Below, piece after piece: positions 37,093 to 45,890 of a stretch of DNA of 53,491 bases. The notes beneath the pieces were generated by a model that was not told the origin of the DNA, did not search any database, and was given only the letters and a program-made list of their open reading frames with translations. The position numbers and the translations under genes are program-made. The first letter of the stretch is position 1, and each line of letters opens with the position of its first letter. Source of the stretch: GAS188 sp035949255 (GTDB lineage Bacteria > Pseudomonadota > Alphaproteobacteria > Rhizobiales > Beijerinckiaceae); contig DASZIL010000004.1 in assembly GCA_035949255.1 (NCBI GenBank), positions 1 to 53,491 of the forward strand, given 5' to 3'.

Positions 37093-38289
37093 TTAGCGGC
37101 GGACGTCCAGTTCCGTTCCGGTTCGTAGACGTTCCATGTAGGCTCGATACGCAAAGCTGCGGTCGCGCTTCTTTCCTGTCATTTCCACGAGAATGCCAAT
37201 CCCGGTCAGCATTTCAATGGCGCGGGTTGCGGTCGGTTTGCTCGTCTCGAGCAGCTTTATCGTCGATGCGACGGTCACAATCGGATAACGCGGAAGTCGC
37301 TCAAACAATCGAAGAGCGGAAACGGATGCCGACTCGGTGCCAAGCAGCCGCGTACGGTCAGTGCTGAGGAGGTTGAACAATTCGCGTGCTGACGAAACTC
37401 CTTCATTGCAGATCGTGGCGACGCCATCGAGAAAGAAATCAATCCAGCCTTCCCAGTCGCCTTCCAGCCGCACCAAATTGAGGCGCTGGTAGTACTCTTC
37501 GCGATGGCGCTTGAAGAAAAGGCTTAGATAGAGGAGCGGAGCTTTCAAGAATCCCCAGTGCTCCAGCAGGAGGGCAATCATCAAGCGGCCGATCCGCCCA
37601 TTGCCGTCGGGATAGGGGTGAATGGTTTCGAATTGCGCATGCAAAAGGCCGGTCCGCACAAGCTTCGGCAATCGGTCGTTGGCATGAATGTATTTCTCGA
37701 ATGCGCTGAGAAGCGGTACGAGTTTGTCGGGGGGCGGCGGAACGTAGATCGCCTTCCCTGCTCGGCTTCCGCCAATCCAGTTTTGGCTGCGGCGTATTTC
37801 TCCAGGTCGCTTGCTTGCGCCGCGCACGCCCCGCATCAAGCGCTTATGCGCTTCGTTCAGGAGCCGCACGGAAAGCGGCAGGCCACGCTGCGACTCGAGC
37901 TGGCGGCGCGCGTAGGCAAGGGCGTCGAGGTAGTTCGTGACCTCCTCAACATCCGCGTTGGCGTGCGGGTGTTCCTCGGCTTCGAATGCGAGAAGGTCCA
38001 CGAGCGACGCTTGAGTACCTTCGATCTGAGACGATACCACAGCCTCCTTCCGCACGAAGGCATAGATGAACCAATCGAGCGAAGGCACCATGTCACCCGC
38101 CAAGTCGAGTCTGCGGAGCGCCTGCTCGGCTTTCTGGAGGCGATGTTCGAGTTTCGCATCGATGATAAGAGCTGGCCGCGCGGGCGGCAGATTGAAGGGA
38201 ATGAAGGCGTCGACTTTCTCACCCCCTGCGGTCACGCGTTCATATCGGCCTACCCTGCGCTTTGGCATTTGGCGGCTGACCTCGGGCAT
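37093..38289 (-). CDS. Fic-domain AMP-transferase-type protein, class II
   Basis: The 398-residue protein has an N-terminal Fic_N region with the autoinhibitory motif SSQIEGT (residues 86-92). The Fic core carries the complete active-site motif HPYPDGNGRIGR (224-235). A C-terminal winged-helix-like domain (about 310-380, TVASTIKLLETSKPTATRAIEML) follows. The intact catalytic His and the inhibitory Glu90 suggest an active, self-inhibited enzyme that transfers AMP from ATP to a protein; the target is unknown. I chose the ATG at 38289 over a TTG eight codons upstream. No antitoxin-like small gene adjoins it. Repeated motifs upstream suggest autoregulation through the C-terminal domain. Confidence 0.92.
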   Translation of the reverse strand: MPEVSRQMPKRRVGRYERVTAGGEKVDAFIPFNLPPARPALIIDAKLEHRLQKAEQALRRLDLAGDMVPSLDWFIYAFVRKEAVVSSQIEGTQASLVDLLAFEAEEHPHANADVEEVTNYLDALAYARRQLESQRGLPLSVRLLNEAHKRLMRGVRGASKRPGEIRRSQNWIGGSRAGKAIYVPPPPDKLVPLLSAFEKYIHANDRLPKLVRTGLLHAQFETIHPYPDGNGRIGRLMIALLLEHWGFLKAPLLYLSLFFKRHREEYYQRLNLVRLEGDWEGWIDFFLDGVATICNEGVSSARELFNLLSTDRTRLLGTESASVSALRLFERLPRYPIVTVASTIKLLETSKPTATRAIEMLTGIGILVEMTGKKRDRSFAYRAYMERLRTGTELDVRR

Positions 38290-38323
38290 GGTCGTTCCAA
38301 TGACCGCACGCAATGAACGCGAA

Positions 38324-38395
38324 CGTTCCTAACGGCTCTCGTTAAGAACGAACTCTTTACTAGCAACGATCGTTAGTCAAGGGATCGTTCTTAGG
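38324..38395. promoter_or_regulatory. Repeated CGTTCTTAACG-like motifs upstream of the Fic gene
   Basis: CGTTCCTAACG (38324-38334) and CGTTAAGAACG (38340-38350) form an inverted repeat with one mismatch and a 5-base spacer. A partial third copy CGTTCTTAGG is at 38386-38395, and a palindrome AACGATCGTT is at 38365-38374. They lie 35-107 bases upstream of the Fic start and look like operator sites. Confidence 0.5.
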
Positions 38396-38429
38396 ATAGG
38401 GGCCGCGAGGAACGGACGGACGAGGCCAT

Positions 38430-39737
38430 TCAGCCGGAGAGAGCCTTGACGCGTGCGCCTGCCGCAAGAGCGACCGATTTCAGATCGAATGACGGGCTCT
38501 CGATCTCTTCGGGCGTAAGCACGACGTCTGAGCCGAAAAGCTTTCTCGCCGCCATATGGTCGGCGGGAGAATTGACGGATTCGACGCCGGTGAGCTTGCC
38601 GCCCGAAAAGCAGAACACCGAGAACTGGCCCTCTCTCGCACCGTTCCGCCGCACTGCCTTTTCATATGGGGTCGAAAGCCCGGCGATCTGCAGCTTCCAT
38701 TTCCCTTGATCGCTCCAGAACCAGGGCACGCTCGCGTAAGGCTTCCGCCTGCCGGCGAGGCTAGCCGCGACCGAGCGCGCCTGGTCGATGGCGTTCTGCA
38801 CCGATTCGAAGCGCAGCCTCGCCCCGTCCGCGAAGCGTGAGGGATGAGTGGAGCAATCCCCGATGGCCGAGATCGCGGGATCTGCGGTGAGGAGATGCTC
38901 GTCGACGACGATCCCATTCGCCACCTCGAGCCCGGCTTCGGCCGCGAGCTCGACATTCGGCACGACGCCGATGCCGATGAGCACGAGATCGGCGGGAATC
39001 TCGCGCCCGCTTCGCGTCACGACGCCGGTCACGCGCTTTTCGGCATCGCCGCGTATTTTGGTCACGCTGTCATCGAAGACGAAGGCGACGCCGCTTTCGT
39101 CATGCATGCGCAAGAAGGCTGATGCGGTCTCGATCGAGGCGGTACGCGGCATCGGGCGATCGGCGCTCTCGACCACCGTGACCTCTTTGCCGAGCGCGCA
39201 TGCGACGCTTGCACATTCAAGCCCGATGAAACCCGCGCCAACGATGACGAGCTTGCGGCAGGCTCCGAGCCCCTGTTTCAGCGCATCGGCATCCGGGCGC
39301 GAACGAAGTTGGAGCACGCCGGAAAGCCCCGCGCCTTCGATGCCGAGGCGCCGGTTGCGCGCGCCCGTCGCGAGAACGAGATGGTCATAAGCGAGCGCCT
39401 CGCCCGAAGCGAGAACGGCCCGGCGGGCCGCTCTGTCGAGGCGCGCGATGCGCTCGCCGCGCCGCAGCGTCACGTCGTGCTGTTCGAAGAAAGCCTCGGG
39501 GCGAAGGCGCAGATTATCCATGCCCGCCTCGCCCTTGAGATAAGCCTTGGACAGCGGCGGCCTTTGGTAGGGAAGGTCCGTCTCATCGCCGATGAGCGTC
39601 ACGCTTCCGGTAAAGCCCTCTTCGCGAAGCGACATCGCAAGTTGCAGCCCCGCCTGGCCGGCGCCGACGATGACGATCTTCCGCGCGTCCGATTCGCTGG
39701 AGCCTCCCCCCGCTGGGGCCTCATCCTTTCCGAGCAT
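38430..39737 (-). CDS. FAD-dependent ferredoxin (rubredoxin/putidaredoxin-type) reductase
   Basis: The 435-residue flavoprotein has two Rossmann dinucleotide sites, IVGAGQAGLQLAMSL near the N-terminus for FAD and IVGAGFIGLECASVA mid-protein for NAD(P)H. The FAD-phosphate region is AISAIGDCSTHPS, and SVQNAIDQARSVAASL is typical of this reductase group. Such enzymes feed electrons from NADH to a ferredoxin serving a P450 or Rieske oxygenase, but none is encoded nearby. I chose 39737 because GGGAAGG sits five bases upstream and the remaining leader of about 20 residues before the first Rossmann fold is already longer than usual. Confidence 0.9.
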   Translation of the reverse strand: MLGKDEAPAGGGSSESDARKIVIVGAGQAGLQLAMSLREEGFTGSVTLIGDETDLPYQRPPLSKAYLKGEAGMDNLRLRPEAFFEQHDVTLRRGERIARLDRAARRAVLASGEALAYDHLVLATGARNRRLGIEGAGLSGVLQLRSRPDADALKQGLGACRKLVIVGAGFIGLECASVACALGKEVTVVESADRPMPRTASIETASAFLRMHDESGVAFVFDDSVTKIRGDAEKRVTGVVTRSGREIPADLVLIGIGVVPNVELAAEAGLEVANGIVVDEHLLTADPAISAIGDCSTHPSRFADGARLRFESVQNAIDQARSVAASLAGRRKPYASVPWFWSDQGKWKLQIAGLSTPYEKAVRRNGAREGQFSVFCFSGGKLTGVESVNSPADHMAARKLFGSDVVLTPEEIESPSFDLKSVALAAGARVKALSG

Positions 39738-39863
39738 CAAGACCTTCCCGGATTGCGCCGACGGGCTCCTTCCGCCACCCGAAAAGCCTAGAGCATGATC
39801 CGCGAAAAGGGGAAGCATTTTCGCGTCACGATGGGTCGGTGGTCATTGGCAGAGGGAAAAAGC

Positions 39864-41129
39864 TTACACCTCCATCGCGTCGAGGAAGGGCGCCTTCGAC
39901 ATCGGCACCGCGCCGTCCTTCGTGATCAGCACCTGCTGCTCGAGCTTGACACCTTCCTTGTGGCCGACCTCGCCGATATAGCTTTCGACCGAGACGACCA
40001 TGTTCTCCTCGAACACGCCGTCATAACCCCAGGCGGCGAAGTCCTGCGCATAGGCGATGCTCGGCCACTCGTCGACGAGGCCCACGCCATGCACCATCAT
40101 CATGTAGCGGTTCGGCACATAGGCTTCGGGAACCGGCCAGCATTTCTCGCCGAACTCACGGAAGGTGAGGCCGGGGCGAATGAGCTCGATGTTGAAGAGC
40201 ACCTGCTCCTGGGCAAGCTCATAGAGCTTGCGCTGATCGGGCGTCGGCTTGCGGCCGGGGCAGACGAGCGTGCGTGACACATCGGCGAGATAGCCGAAGG
40301 GTCCGACCATATCGGTGTCGAAACCGACGAGGTCGCCGGGCTCGATCACCCGGTTGCCGCATTCCTGGAACCACGGATTGGTGCGCTCGCCGGAAGCAAG
40401 CAGCCGGCATTCGATCCATTCTCCGTCATGGGCGATGTTGGTGTCGTGCAAAAGCGCCCAGAGCTGGTTCTCGGTGATGCCCGGCACGAGGCTTGCGCGA
40501 ATGCGCTCGATCGCGATGTCGCAAACATCCATCGCGAGGCGCAGGCAGGCGATCTCCTCGGCCGATTTCACCGTGCGGGCCTTCTCGATCGGCACTTGGG
40601 CGTCGATGAGCTCGACGCCTTCGCGCGTGAGCAAGGCCGCGCCCCAAGGCTCGCATCGGTCGACCGCGAGGCGGCGATTGCCGCCGCCATGGCGGATGAC
40701 GAGGTCGACCACCTCCTTCGCCCAGATCGCGGCCTTTTCAGGGACGCGCGAGCCGGCGAGGAAATAGAACCAGGGCGTGGAATTTCGCGTCTCGTCGACG
40801 GCATTCGCGCCCGCGGTCACATGCTTCGTGGCGCCGAACTCGAAGAGGACCACCGGCCCTTCGGTCGCGACGAAGACGTAGCGGCCGGGCGCGTGCATCG
40901 TCCACACCGCCATATTCCGCGTCCCGGTCGCGTAGCGGATGTTCATGGGGTCGGCGAGCAAGGCGCCCGCGACATCGGCCTTGACGAGCTCGGCACGCAA
41001 GCGGCCGAGGCGATAGCGATCGAGCGCGCCTTGGTCGATCTCGCCGATGCGCGCCTTGATGTCGAGGCCGAGCGGCGCGCCAGGCCACTCGCGCGTCGGC
41101 AGGGGCGAGGCTTCGCGCCCCGTCTGCAT
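39864..41129 (-). CDS. M24-family protein, Xaa-Pro peptidase/DddP-like
   Basis: The 421-residue protein has the two-domain creatinase/aminopeptidase P architecture. Metal-site segments are GFDTDMVGPFGYLADVSRT (two Asp plus a later Asp), the His in HGVGLVDEWPS, the Glu in ENMVVSVESYIG and the Glu in VKLEQQVLIT. FDTDxxG, HGVGLxDEWP and VKLEQQVLIT resemble the M24 subgroup that includes the DMSP lyase DddP as I recall it, rather than PepP itself. A lyase or C-N hydrolase role is therefore as plausible as peptidase. The start at 41129 is chosen; a GTG ten codons upstream is possible. It diverges from an ornithine-cyclodeaminase-family gene. Confidence 0.8.
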   Translation of the reverse strand: MQTGREASPLPTREWPGAPLGLDIKARIGEIDQGALDRYRLGRLRAELVKADVAGALLADPMNIRYATGTRNMAVWTMHAPGRYVFVATEGPVVLFEFGATKHVTAGANAVDETRNSTPWFYFLAGSRVPEKAAIWAKEVVDLVIRHGGGNRRLAVDRCEPWGAALLTREGVELIDAQVPIEKARTVKSAEEIACLRLAMDVCDIAIERIRASLVPGITENQLWALLHDTNIAHDGEWIECRLLASGERTNPWFQECGNRVIEPGDLVGFDTDMVGPFGYLADVSRTLVCPGRKPTPDQRKLYELAQEQVLFNIELIRPGLTFREFGEKCWPVPEAYVPNRYMMMVHGVGLVDEWPSIAYAQDFAAWGYDGVFEENMVVSVESYIGEVGHKEGVKLEQQVLITKDGAVPMSKAPFLDAMEV

Positions 41130-41395
41130 GATGCGGCTTTGCCCTGGGTTCCAGATCACATCGTTGACCGAGCTTCAGGGCCGGATCTTGCAAAGGCCGG
41201 CGCGCGAAGCGCGTGAAATCGCGGCAATCTCCCGCTGCGGGACCGATCCGCGCCCTTCGGGCTGAAACGCCGCGGGGGCAACACGATGGAAGAACCCGGC
41301 GGCGGGGCCATTGAACGGCAACGCGCAAGCGGCGTAGATGGCGACGCAACTTCCGTCGAAACCATCCCTATCCTCATGGTGGAGAGCGTCCTCAC

Positions 41396-42367
41396 ATGAT
41401 CCTGCTCCATGACGATGACATTGGCAAACTCCTCGATTGGCAAACCCTCGTCGAGGCGTTGCGCGGCGGGCACGAGCGCGGTGTCGACGTGGTCGAGCGG
41501 CTCCTCCTCAGCCAGCCCGGCGAGGGGACGAGCCCGACGAACCATCTCTTGATCTGGTCGGCCTGGCGCTTCGGCGCCTATTGCGGCGCCAAGCTCGCAA
41601 GCGTCTTTCCCGGCAATCGCGAGGGCCTTCCCACCAACGCGACGGTCTTTGTGCTTTTCGACGGCAAGGATGGGCGCCCGCTCGCCACCATCGAGGGCTC
41701 GGAATTCACGCTCCGCAAGACGGCGGCCGATTCCGCGCTTGGCGCCTCCTATCTGGCGCGTGCCGACGCGCATTCGCTCTTGGTGATCGGGGCGGGCGCC
41801 CAGGCTTATTGGCAAATCCAAGCGCTGCGCGCGGTTCGCCCCTCCATTCGCGATGTGCGCATCTGGAACCGCACGCGGGCGAAGGCCGAGGCGCTGGCGC
41901 TGAAGCTCACGCACGAAGGGGTCGCGGCCGAGGTCGCGGAGGATCTCGCGAGCGCGGTGCCGCGCGCCTCCATCGTCTCCATGGTGACCGCGACGGAAGG
42001 CCCGCTTCTCGACGGGACGAAGCTTTCGCCCGGCACGCATGTCGATCTCGTCGGCTCCTTCACGCCGGCGATGCGCGAGACCGATGACGAGACCGTGCGG
42101 CGCGCGAGCCTCTTCGTCGACACGCGCCGCTTCACGCTCGAGGTGACGGGCGATCTCGCCATCCCGCTTGCGGCGGGCGTGATCCGCGAGAGCGACATTC
42201 GCGCCGATCTCTTCGAGCTCGCGCGCGGCCTTCATCCGGGCCGCCAATCGCCGCAAGAGATAACGCTCTTCAAGAACGGCGGTGGCGGCCACCTCGATTT
42301 GATGGCCGCGATCGCCGCCTATGAGCGGGCGCGGCCGGAAACCGCGGCGAAAGGCGCCCCGGTGTAG
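41396..42367 (+). CDS. Ornithine cyclodeaminase family protein (second copy)
   Basis: The 323-residue protein belongs to the ornithine cyclodeaminase/mu-crystallin family, with the Rossmann motif LLVIGAGAQAYWQIQALRAV and the substrate-side region GSEFTLRKTAADSALGASYLA. It is clearly distinct from the copy at 26.9-27.9 kb. That copy has DASAITDMRTGAVTAIGAKYL at the equivalent place, so the two probably have different substrates. It is divergent from the M24 gene and may share its regulation. The exact activity (cyclodeaminase, imino-acid reductase, dehydrogenase) is open. Confidence 0.88.
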   Translation: MILLHDDDIGKLLDWQTLVEALRGGHERGVDVVERLLLSQPGEGTSPTNHLLIWSAWRFGAYCGAKLASVFPGNREGLPTNATVFVLFDGKDGRPLATIEGSEFTLRKTAADSALGASYLARADAHSLLVIGAGAQAYWQIQALRAVRPSIRDVRIWNRTRAKAEALALKLTHEGVAAEVAEDLASAVPRASIVSMVTATEGPLLDGTKLSPGTHVDLVGSFTPAMRETDDETVRRASLFVDTRRFTLEVTGDLAIPLAAGVIRESDIRADLFELARGLHPGRQSPQEITLFKNGGGGHLDLMAAIAAYERARPETAAKGAPV

Positions 42368-42463
42368 GCGTTGCGGGCCTCTACCTGGAAAGAGAGCGCC
42401 AATTCGCGGATCGAAGCGAGAGGGGCGTTCATCGCATCAGCGTGACAGGAGGTTCGGATCCCC

Positions 42464-44050
42464 TCAATAGCCTAGCGCCATGCCGTCCTTGCGGTGGTCG
42501 GATCCGCCGAGAAGCACGCCTCGCGCTTCATCGATGAAGATCGCCTGGCATCCTCCGAGAGGGTCGGGCGCCCAGTTGGTGCGGTGGCCGCGACGATCGA
42601 GGTCCTCGCGCACGGAAGTGTCGATCGTCGTCTCGAGCGACAAAGCGCCCTCGACATTGAAGGTGCGCGGCCGGTCCGATGCCTGCTGCGGATCATCGCC
42701 GCGATCGAGCATCTGCGAAAGGACATGCGCATGGCCTGCCGCCTGGAATTGCCCGCCCATGACGCCGAACGGCATCACGGCGCGCCCGTCGCGGCACAAC
42801 AGGCCCGGGATGATGGTGTGAAGGGGACGCTTGCGGGGGCCGATGGCGTTCGGATGCCCGCGCTCGACGCGAAACCCCGTGCCGCGGTTCTGCAGGAGCA
42901 CGCCGGATTTCGGCGCGTAGATGCCGCTGCCGAAGGCCGCGAACAGGGAGTTGATGAAGGAGACGGCATTGCGGTCCTTGTCGACGACGCAAAGATAGAC
43001 GGTGTCGCGATGGTCGGGACCGGCCCAGGCGGCCGGCGGTTGCGCCTTATCGAGGCTGATCAGGGCTCGCAGGCGCGCGATCGCTTCGTCACTCAGAAGC
43101 GCGGCGATGTCGAGCTTGTGGTGTTCGGGATCGGCGACGAGCGCGTCACGCACCGTATAGGCGGCCTTCGTCGCTTCCGCATGCAGATGGATGCGGTCCG
43201 CCTCGCTGAGAGAAGCATCGGAAAGATCGAAGCCTTCGAGAATGCGCACGATGAGGAGGGCCGCGAGACCTTGGCCGTTCGGTGGACATTCGAAGAGCTC
43301 ATGACCACGATAGCCCGCCGAGATCGGCGCGCAATAATTCGAGCTCTGGGCGGCGAAATCCTCGGGCGTGTGAAAGCCGCCTAGCGCCGCGAGGCAGGAG
43401 GCGACATCGTCTGCGACCTCGCCTTCGTAGAAGGCGCTTCGGCCTTCGTGCGCGATCCGCCGCAAGGTGCGGGCGAGCGCTGGGTGATTGAGCTTGTCGC
43501 CGACGCTCGGCGCCCGCCCGCCCGGCAGATAGAGCTTCGCGGCGGGTTCGCTCAATCTCGCGGCGTGTCGCTCCCAATCGCGCGCGACGCGCGGCGTCAC
43601 GAGAAAGCCTTCCTCGGCCGCCTTTATCGCCGGCGCCAAGAGCTCGTCGAGGCCCTTCGTCGCATGATCGGCCGCGAGCCGGCACCAGGCATCGACCGCG
43701 CCCGGGATGGTCACGGCATGGGCGGAAAGATCAGGCACGGCCTTATGGCCATGCTCGAGATACCATTCGAGCTTGGCTCCCGCGGGCGAACGCCCCGAGC
43801 CGTTCAGGGCGATCGGCAATCCGCCGCGCTTGGCGTAGAGGCAAAAGCAATCCCCGCCGATTCCGGTCATATGCGGGTCGACCACCGATTGCATGGCGAC
43901 CGCGGTGATCGCCGCGTCCATCGCATTGCCGCCGGCGCGCAGCACGTCGAGCGCGGCGAGCGTCGCCAAGGGGTGCGAGGTCGCTACCATGCCTCGCTCG
44001 GCGACGGCCACAGAGCGGCCGGGCTTCATGAAATCACGCAAGTGCCCCAA
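42464..44050 (-). CDS. ggt: Gamma-glutamyltransferase
   Basis: The 528-residue Ntn-hydrolase precursor should cleave itself before Thr350 in HRDTVYLCVVD to give large and small subunits. Other landmarks are the oxyanion region and NSLFAAFGSGI in the small subunit, and NGSGRSPAG and GGNAMDAAIT in the large one. Such enzymes hydrolyse or transfer the gamma-glutamyl group of glutathione or related amides. No signal peptide is visible, so it may be cytoplasmic. The TTG start at 44050 is chosen because GAGGAGA stands seven bases ahead; the ATG seven codons later has no such site. Confidence 0.93.
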   Translation of the reverse strand: MGHLRDFMKPGRSVAVAERGMVATSHPLATLAALDVLRAGGNAMDAAITAVAMQSVVDPHMTGIGGDCFCLYAKRGGLPIALNGSGRSPAGAKLEWYLEHGHKAVPDLSAHAVTIPGAVDAWCRLAADHATKGLDELLAPAIKAAEEGFLVTPRVARDWERHAARLSEPAAKLYLPGGRAPSVGDKLNHPALARTLRRIAHEGRSAFYEGEVADDVASCLAALGGFHTPEDFAAQSSNYCAPISAGYRGHELFECPPNGQGLAALLIVRILEGFDLSDASLSEADRIHLHAEATKAAYTVRDALVADPEHHKLDIAALLSDEAIARLRALISLDKAQPPAAWAGPDHRDTVYLCVVDKDRNAVSFINSLFAAFGSGIYAPKSGVLLQNRGTGFRVERGHPNAIGPRKRPLHTIIPGLLCRDGRAVMPFGVMGGQFQAAGHAHVLSQMLDRGDDPQQASDRPRTFNVEGALSLETTIDTSVREDLDRRGHRTNWAPDPLGGCQAIFIDEARGVLLGGSDHRKDGMALGY

Positions 44051-44384
44051 TTTCGATTCTCCTCAAGCTTCGCGAGCAAAAGGCCGTGAACGGCCTTTCG
44101 CTCCCTCTCCTGTCACGGCTTGGCGCGCCACTCAACGCAAGTTGGGTCCCGATCTCACAAATTTGAGCCCGGGGCCCAGGTCTCATGAGGCGTTGCGCCC
44201 GCAAAAGCTGCGCAAGCCTCGAGGCTCGCGCGAGAGCCCGGCGCTCTCGGCGGAGACGCGCTGAACCCCCGAGGGTGAAAGGCTGGCGGCCCACTGGGCA
44301 TGAGGCGTGGCAACGAGAAAATCGGTCGTCGAATAGGGCTTGGACCTGATCTGCTGCGCGCCTCGGTTCCTCGCTAGCCTAGGG
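44051..44384. other. Intergenic stretch, one hairpin
   Basis: I see no gene in these 334 bases. AAAGGCCG / CGGCCTTT at 44079-44098 forms an 8-bp hairpin with a TGAA loop just upstream of the gamma-glutamyltransferase gene. It lacks a T-run and its role is unclear. Confidence 0.4.
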
Positions 44385-45089
44385 TCACGACTCCGTTGAA
44401 AGAGCCACACCCAATGTGCCACGCATCCATGCAGCGCCAGACGTCGAGAGCTTGACCGCCCGCGCGCTGTTGCTGACCCGTGTGATCCAGCCCGACTCGA
44501 GGAAGCGGCGGAGCAGCGCCGCCGCAAGAGGACCGGCGATGTGATGGCGTCGCTCGGACCAGTCCAGGCAACGGCAGGCGACGCCATGCCGACCATGTCG
44601 CAAGCGCGAAGTCTCGATGCCGAGCACATCAGCGAACCACCGCTCGCCCACTGCCGTTACTTGCAGCCGCTTTCCCTCTCCAGATGCAAGCAGACCATGC
44701 CGTTCCAGGCTCTGGGCGAGGACCACCCCGAGTTCGCCGGCCAGGTGGTCGTAACAGGTACGACCCCGCCGCAATGCTTCCGTTGCGGTCGACCGCGCTC
44801 GGGGGCGGCCGGGAGCGATGGCGAGTGGCGCCAAGCCTTCCAACGCGGCCGCGACTTGCGACCCGGCCAGTCGGTAGTAGCGGTGTCGTCCCTCGCGTTC
44901 CACTACAAGCAGGCGGCCTTCCAATAGACGCGCGAGATGGGCGCTCGCACCTGATAGAGATAGCCCGGCAACCGCCGCGAGCTCACCTGCAGGCAGCGCT
45001 CGCCCATCCGCGAGCGCCGTTAGCATCGTTGCCCTGGACGGGTCGCCGATCAACGCCGCCACGGAGGCTAGATCCGGTTCACCACGCAT
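44385..45089 (-). CDS. ArsR-type winged-helix transcriptional regulator
   Basis: The 234-residue protein has an N-terminal winged helix-turn-helix (about residues 5-80: IGDPSRATMLTALADGR, then the recognition segment LSLSGASAHLARLLEGRLL and the wing VEREGRHRYYRL). A C-terminal domain of about 130 residues contains CRCLDWSERRHHIAGPLAAAL, which I recall from a large subgroup of non-metal ArsR regulators. The classical metal-binding ELCVC motif is absent. It is divergent from the SnoaL-like gene, and a near-palindrome between them is the probable operator, so it likely regulates both. Confidence 0.88.
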   Translation of the reverse strand: MRGEPDLASVAALIGDPSRATMLTALADGRALPAGELAAVAGLSLSGASAHLARLLEGRLLVVEREGRHRYYRLAGSQVAAALEGLAPLAIAPGRPRARSTATEALRRGRTCYDHLAGELGVVLAQSLERHGLLASGEGKRLQVTAVGERWFADVLGIETSRLRHGRHGVACRCLDWSERRHHIAGPLAAALLRRFLESGWITRVSNSARAVKLSTSGAAWMRGTLGVALSTES

Positions 45090-45125
45090 GCTTCCACCTT
45101 CACTGAAACATCGTGCATCGCCTAG

Positions 45126-45141
45126 CCGATAAACTTACCGG
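45126..45141. promoter_or_regulatory. Near-palindrome between ArsR-type and SnoaL-like genes
   Basis: CCGATAA-AC-TTACCGG (6 of 7 positions symmetric) lies centrally in the 79-base divergent space. A wider 8-bp inverted repeat CATCGCCT (45116-45123) / AGGCGATG (45156-45163) encloses it and covers the ribosome-binding site of the SnoaL-like gene. Operator for the ArsR-type regulator is the likely role. Confidence 0.5.
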
Positions 45142-45168
45142 ATCACCCGCAACGGAGGCGATGGAAAC

Positions 45169-45627
45169 ATGATCGGGGATCAAGAGTTGCAACGCCAGAC
45201 CTTCATGGCCGACTGCGAACGCATCCACCGCGAGTGGCACGAGTGCGCAAAGGGGCTGGACACCGAAGGATTGCTCCGCCTCTACGCCGAGGACGCCGTG
45301 CTGGAGAGCCCGCTGGTGCCGGCAATTCTTGATGACAAGCCGGACGGCGTGCTGCGCGGCCATGTCCAGTTGCGTCGCTTCTTCCGAGAGGGTGCTCGTC
45401 GCCGGCCAAATGACCTCGTGCGCTGGTACCGTACGGGTGAATGGGTGACCGACGGTCGCCGCCTGCTGATTTGGGAATATCCGCGCCAGGCGCCCGACGG
45501 TGACCAGGTGGACCTCGTCGAGGTCATGGAGATCGCGGTCGGACTGATCCGTCATCACCGTGTCTACTGGGGCTGGAAGGGCTGTAAGTTGATCGCGCCG
45601 GCGCTATCGCGCCGTGCAACCGCTTAA
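45169..45627 (+). CDS. SnoaL-like / NTF2-fold protein
   Basis: The 152-residue protein looks like a single NTF2-like cone domain. It has ECAKGLDTEGLLRLYAEDAVLESPL near the start, typical of SnoaL-like proteins, then GHVQLRRFFREG and WYRTGEWVTDGRRLLIWEYP. Members bind small hydrophobic ligands in the cone, and some are isomerases or hydrolases; no catalytic residue can be assigned here. GGAGG precedes the ATG. Its regulation is probably by the adjacent ArsR-type protein. Confidence 0.8.
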   Translation: MIGDQELQRQTFMADCERIHREWHECAKGLDTEGLLRLYAEDAVLESPLVPAILDDKPDGVLRGHVQLRRFFREGARRRPNDLVRWYRTGEWVTDGRRLLIWEYPRQAPDGDQVDLVEVMEIAVGLIRHHRVYWGWKGCKLIAPALSRRATA

Positions 45628-45890
45628 GTCGAATCCCTGTGCGCTCATATCGCGTTTGTCAGAGGCCGACACATCGCCGGAAGCGCGGTCGCCCGATAAC
45701 CGAACGCCTCAGAAACCGGCGACAGTAGAATGCGTCTCCAAGGAGTATCGAGTTCGACGCGGATATAGTCCCGGGCTTGGCGATATGGAAGTCAGGCCGA
45801 AACCGTTTGGCGGCGTGCAAGAAATGCGCGCGGGGCTCACCCGAGCCTGGAAGAGGAGCCACTCGATTTACGCATGGACAAGGTGTGGGG

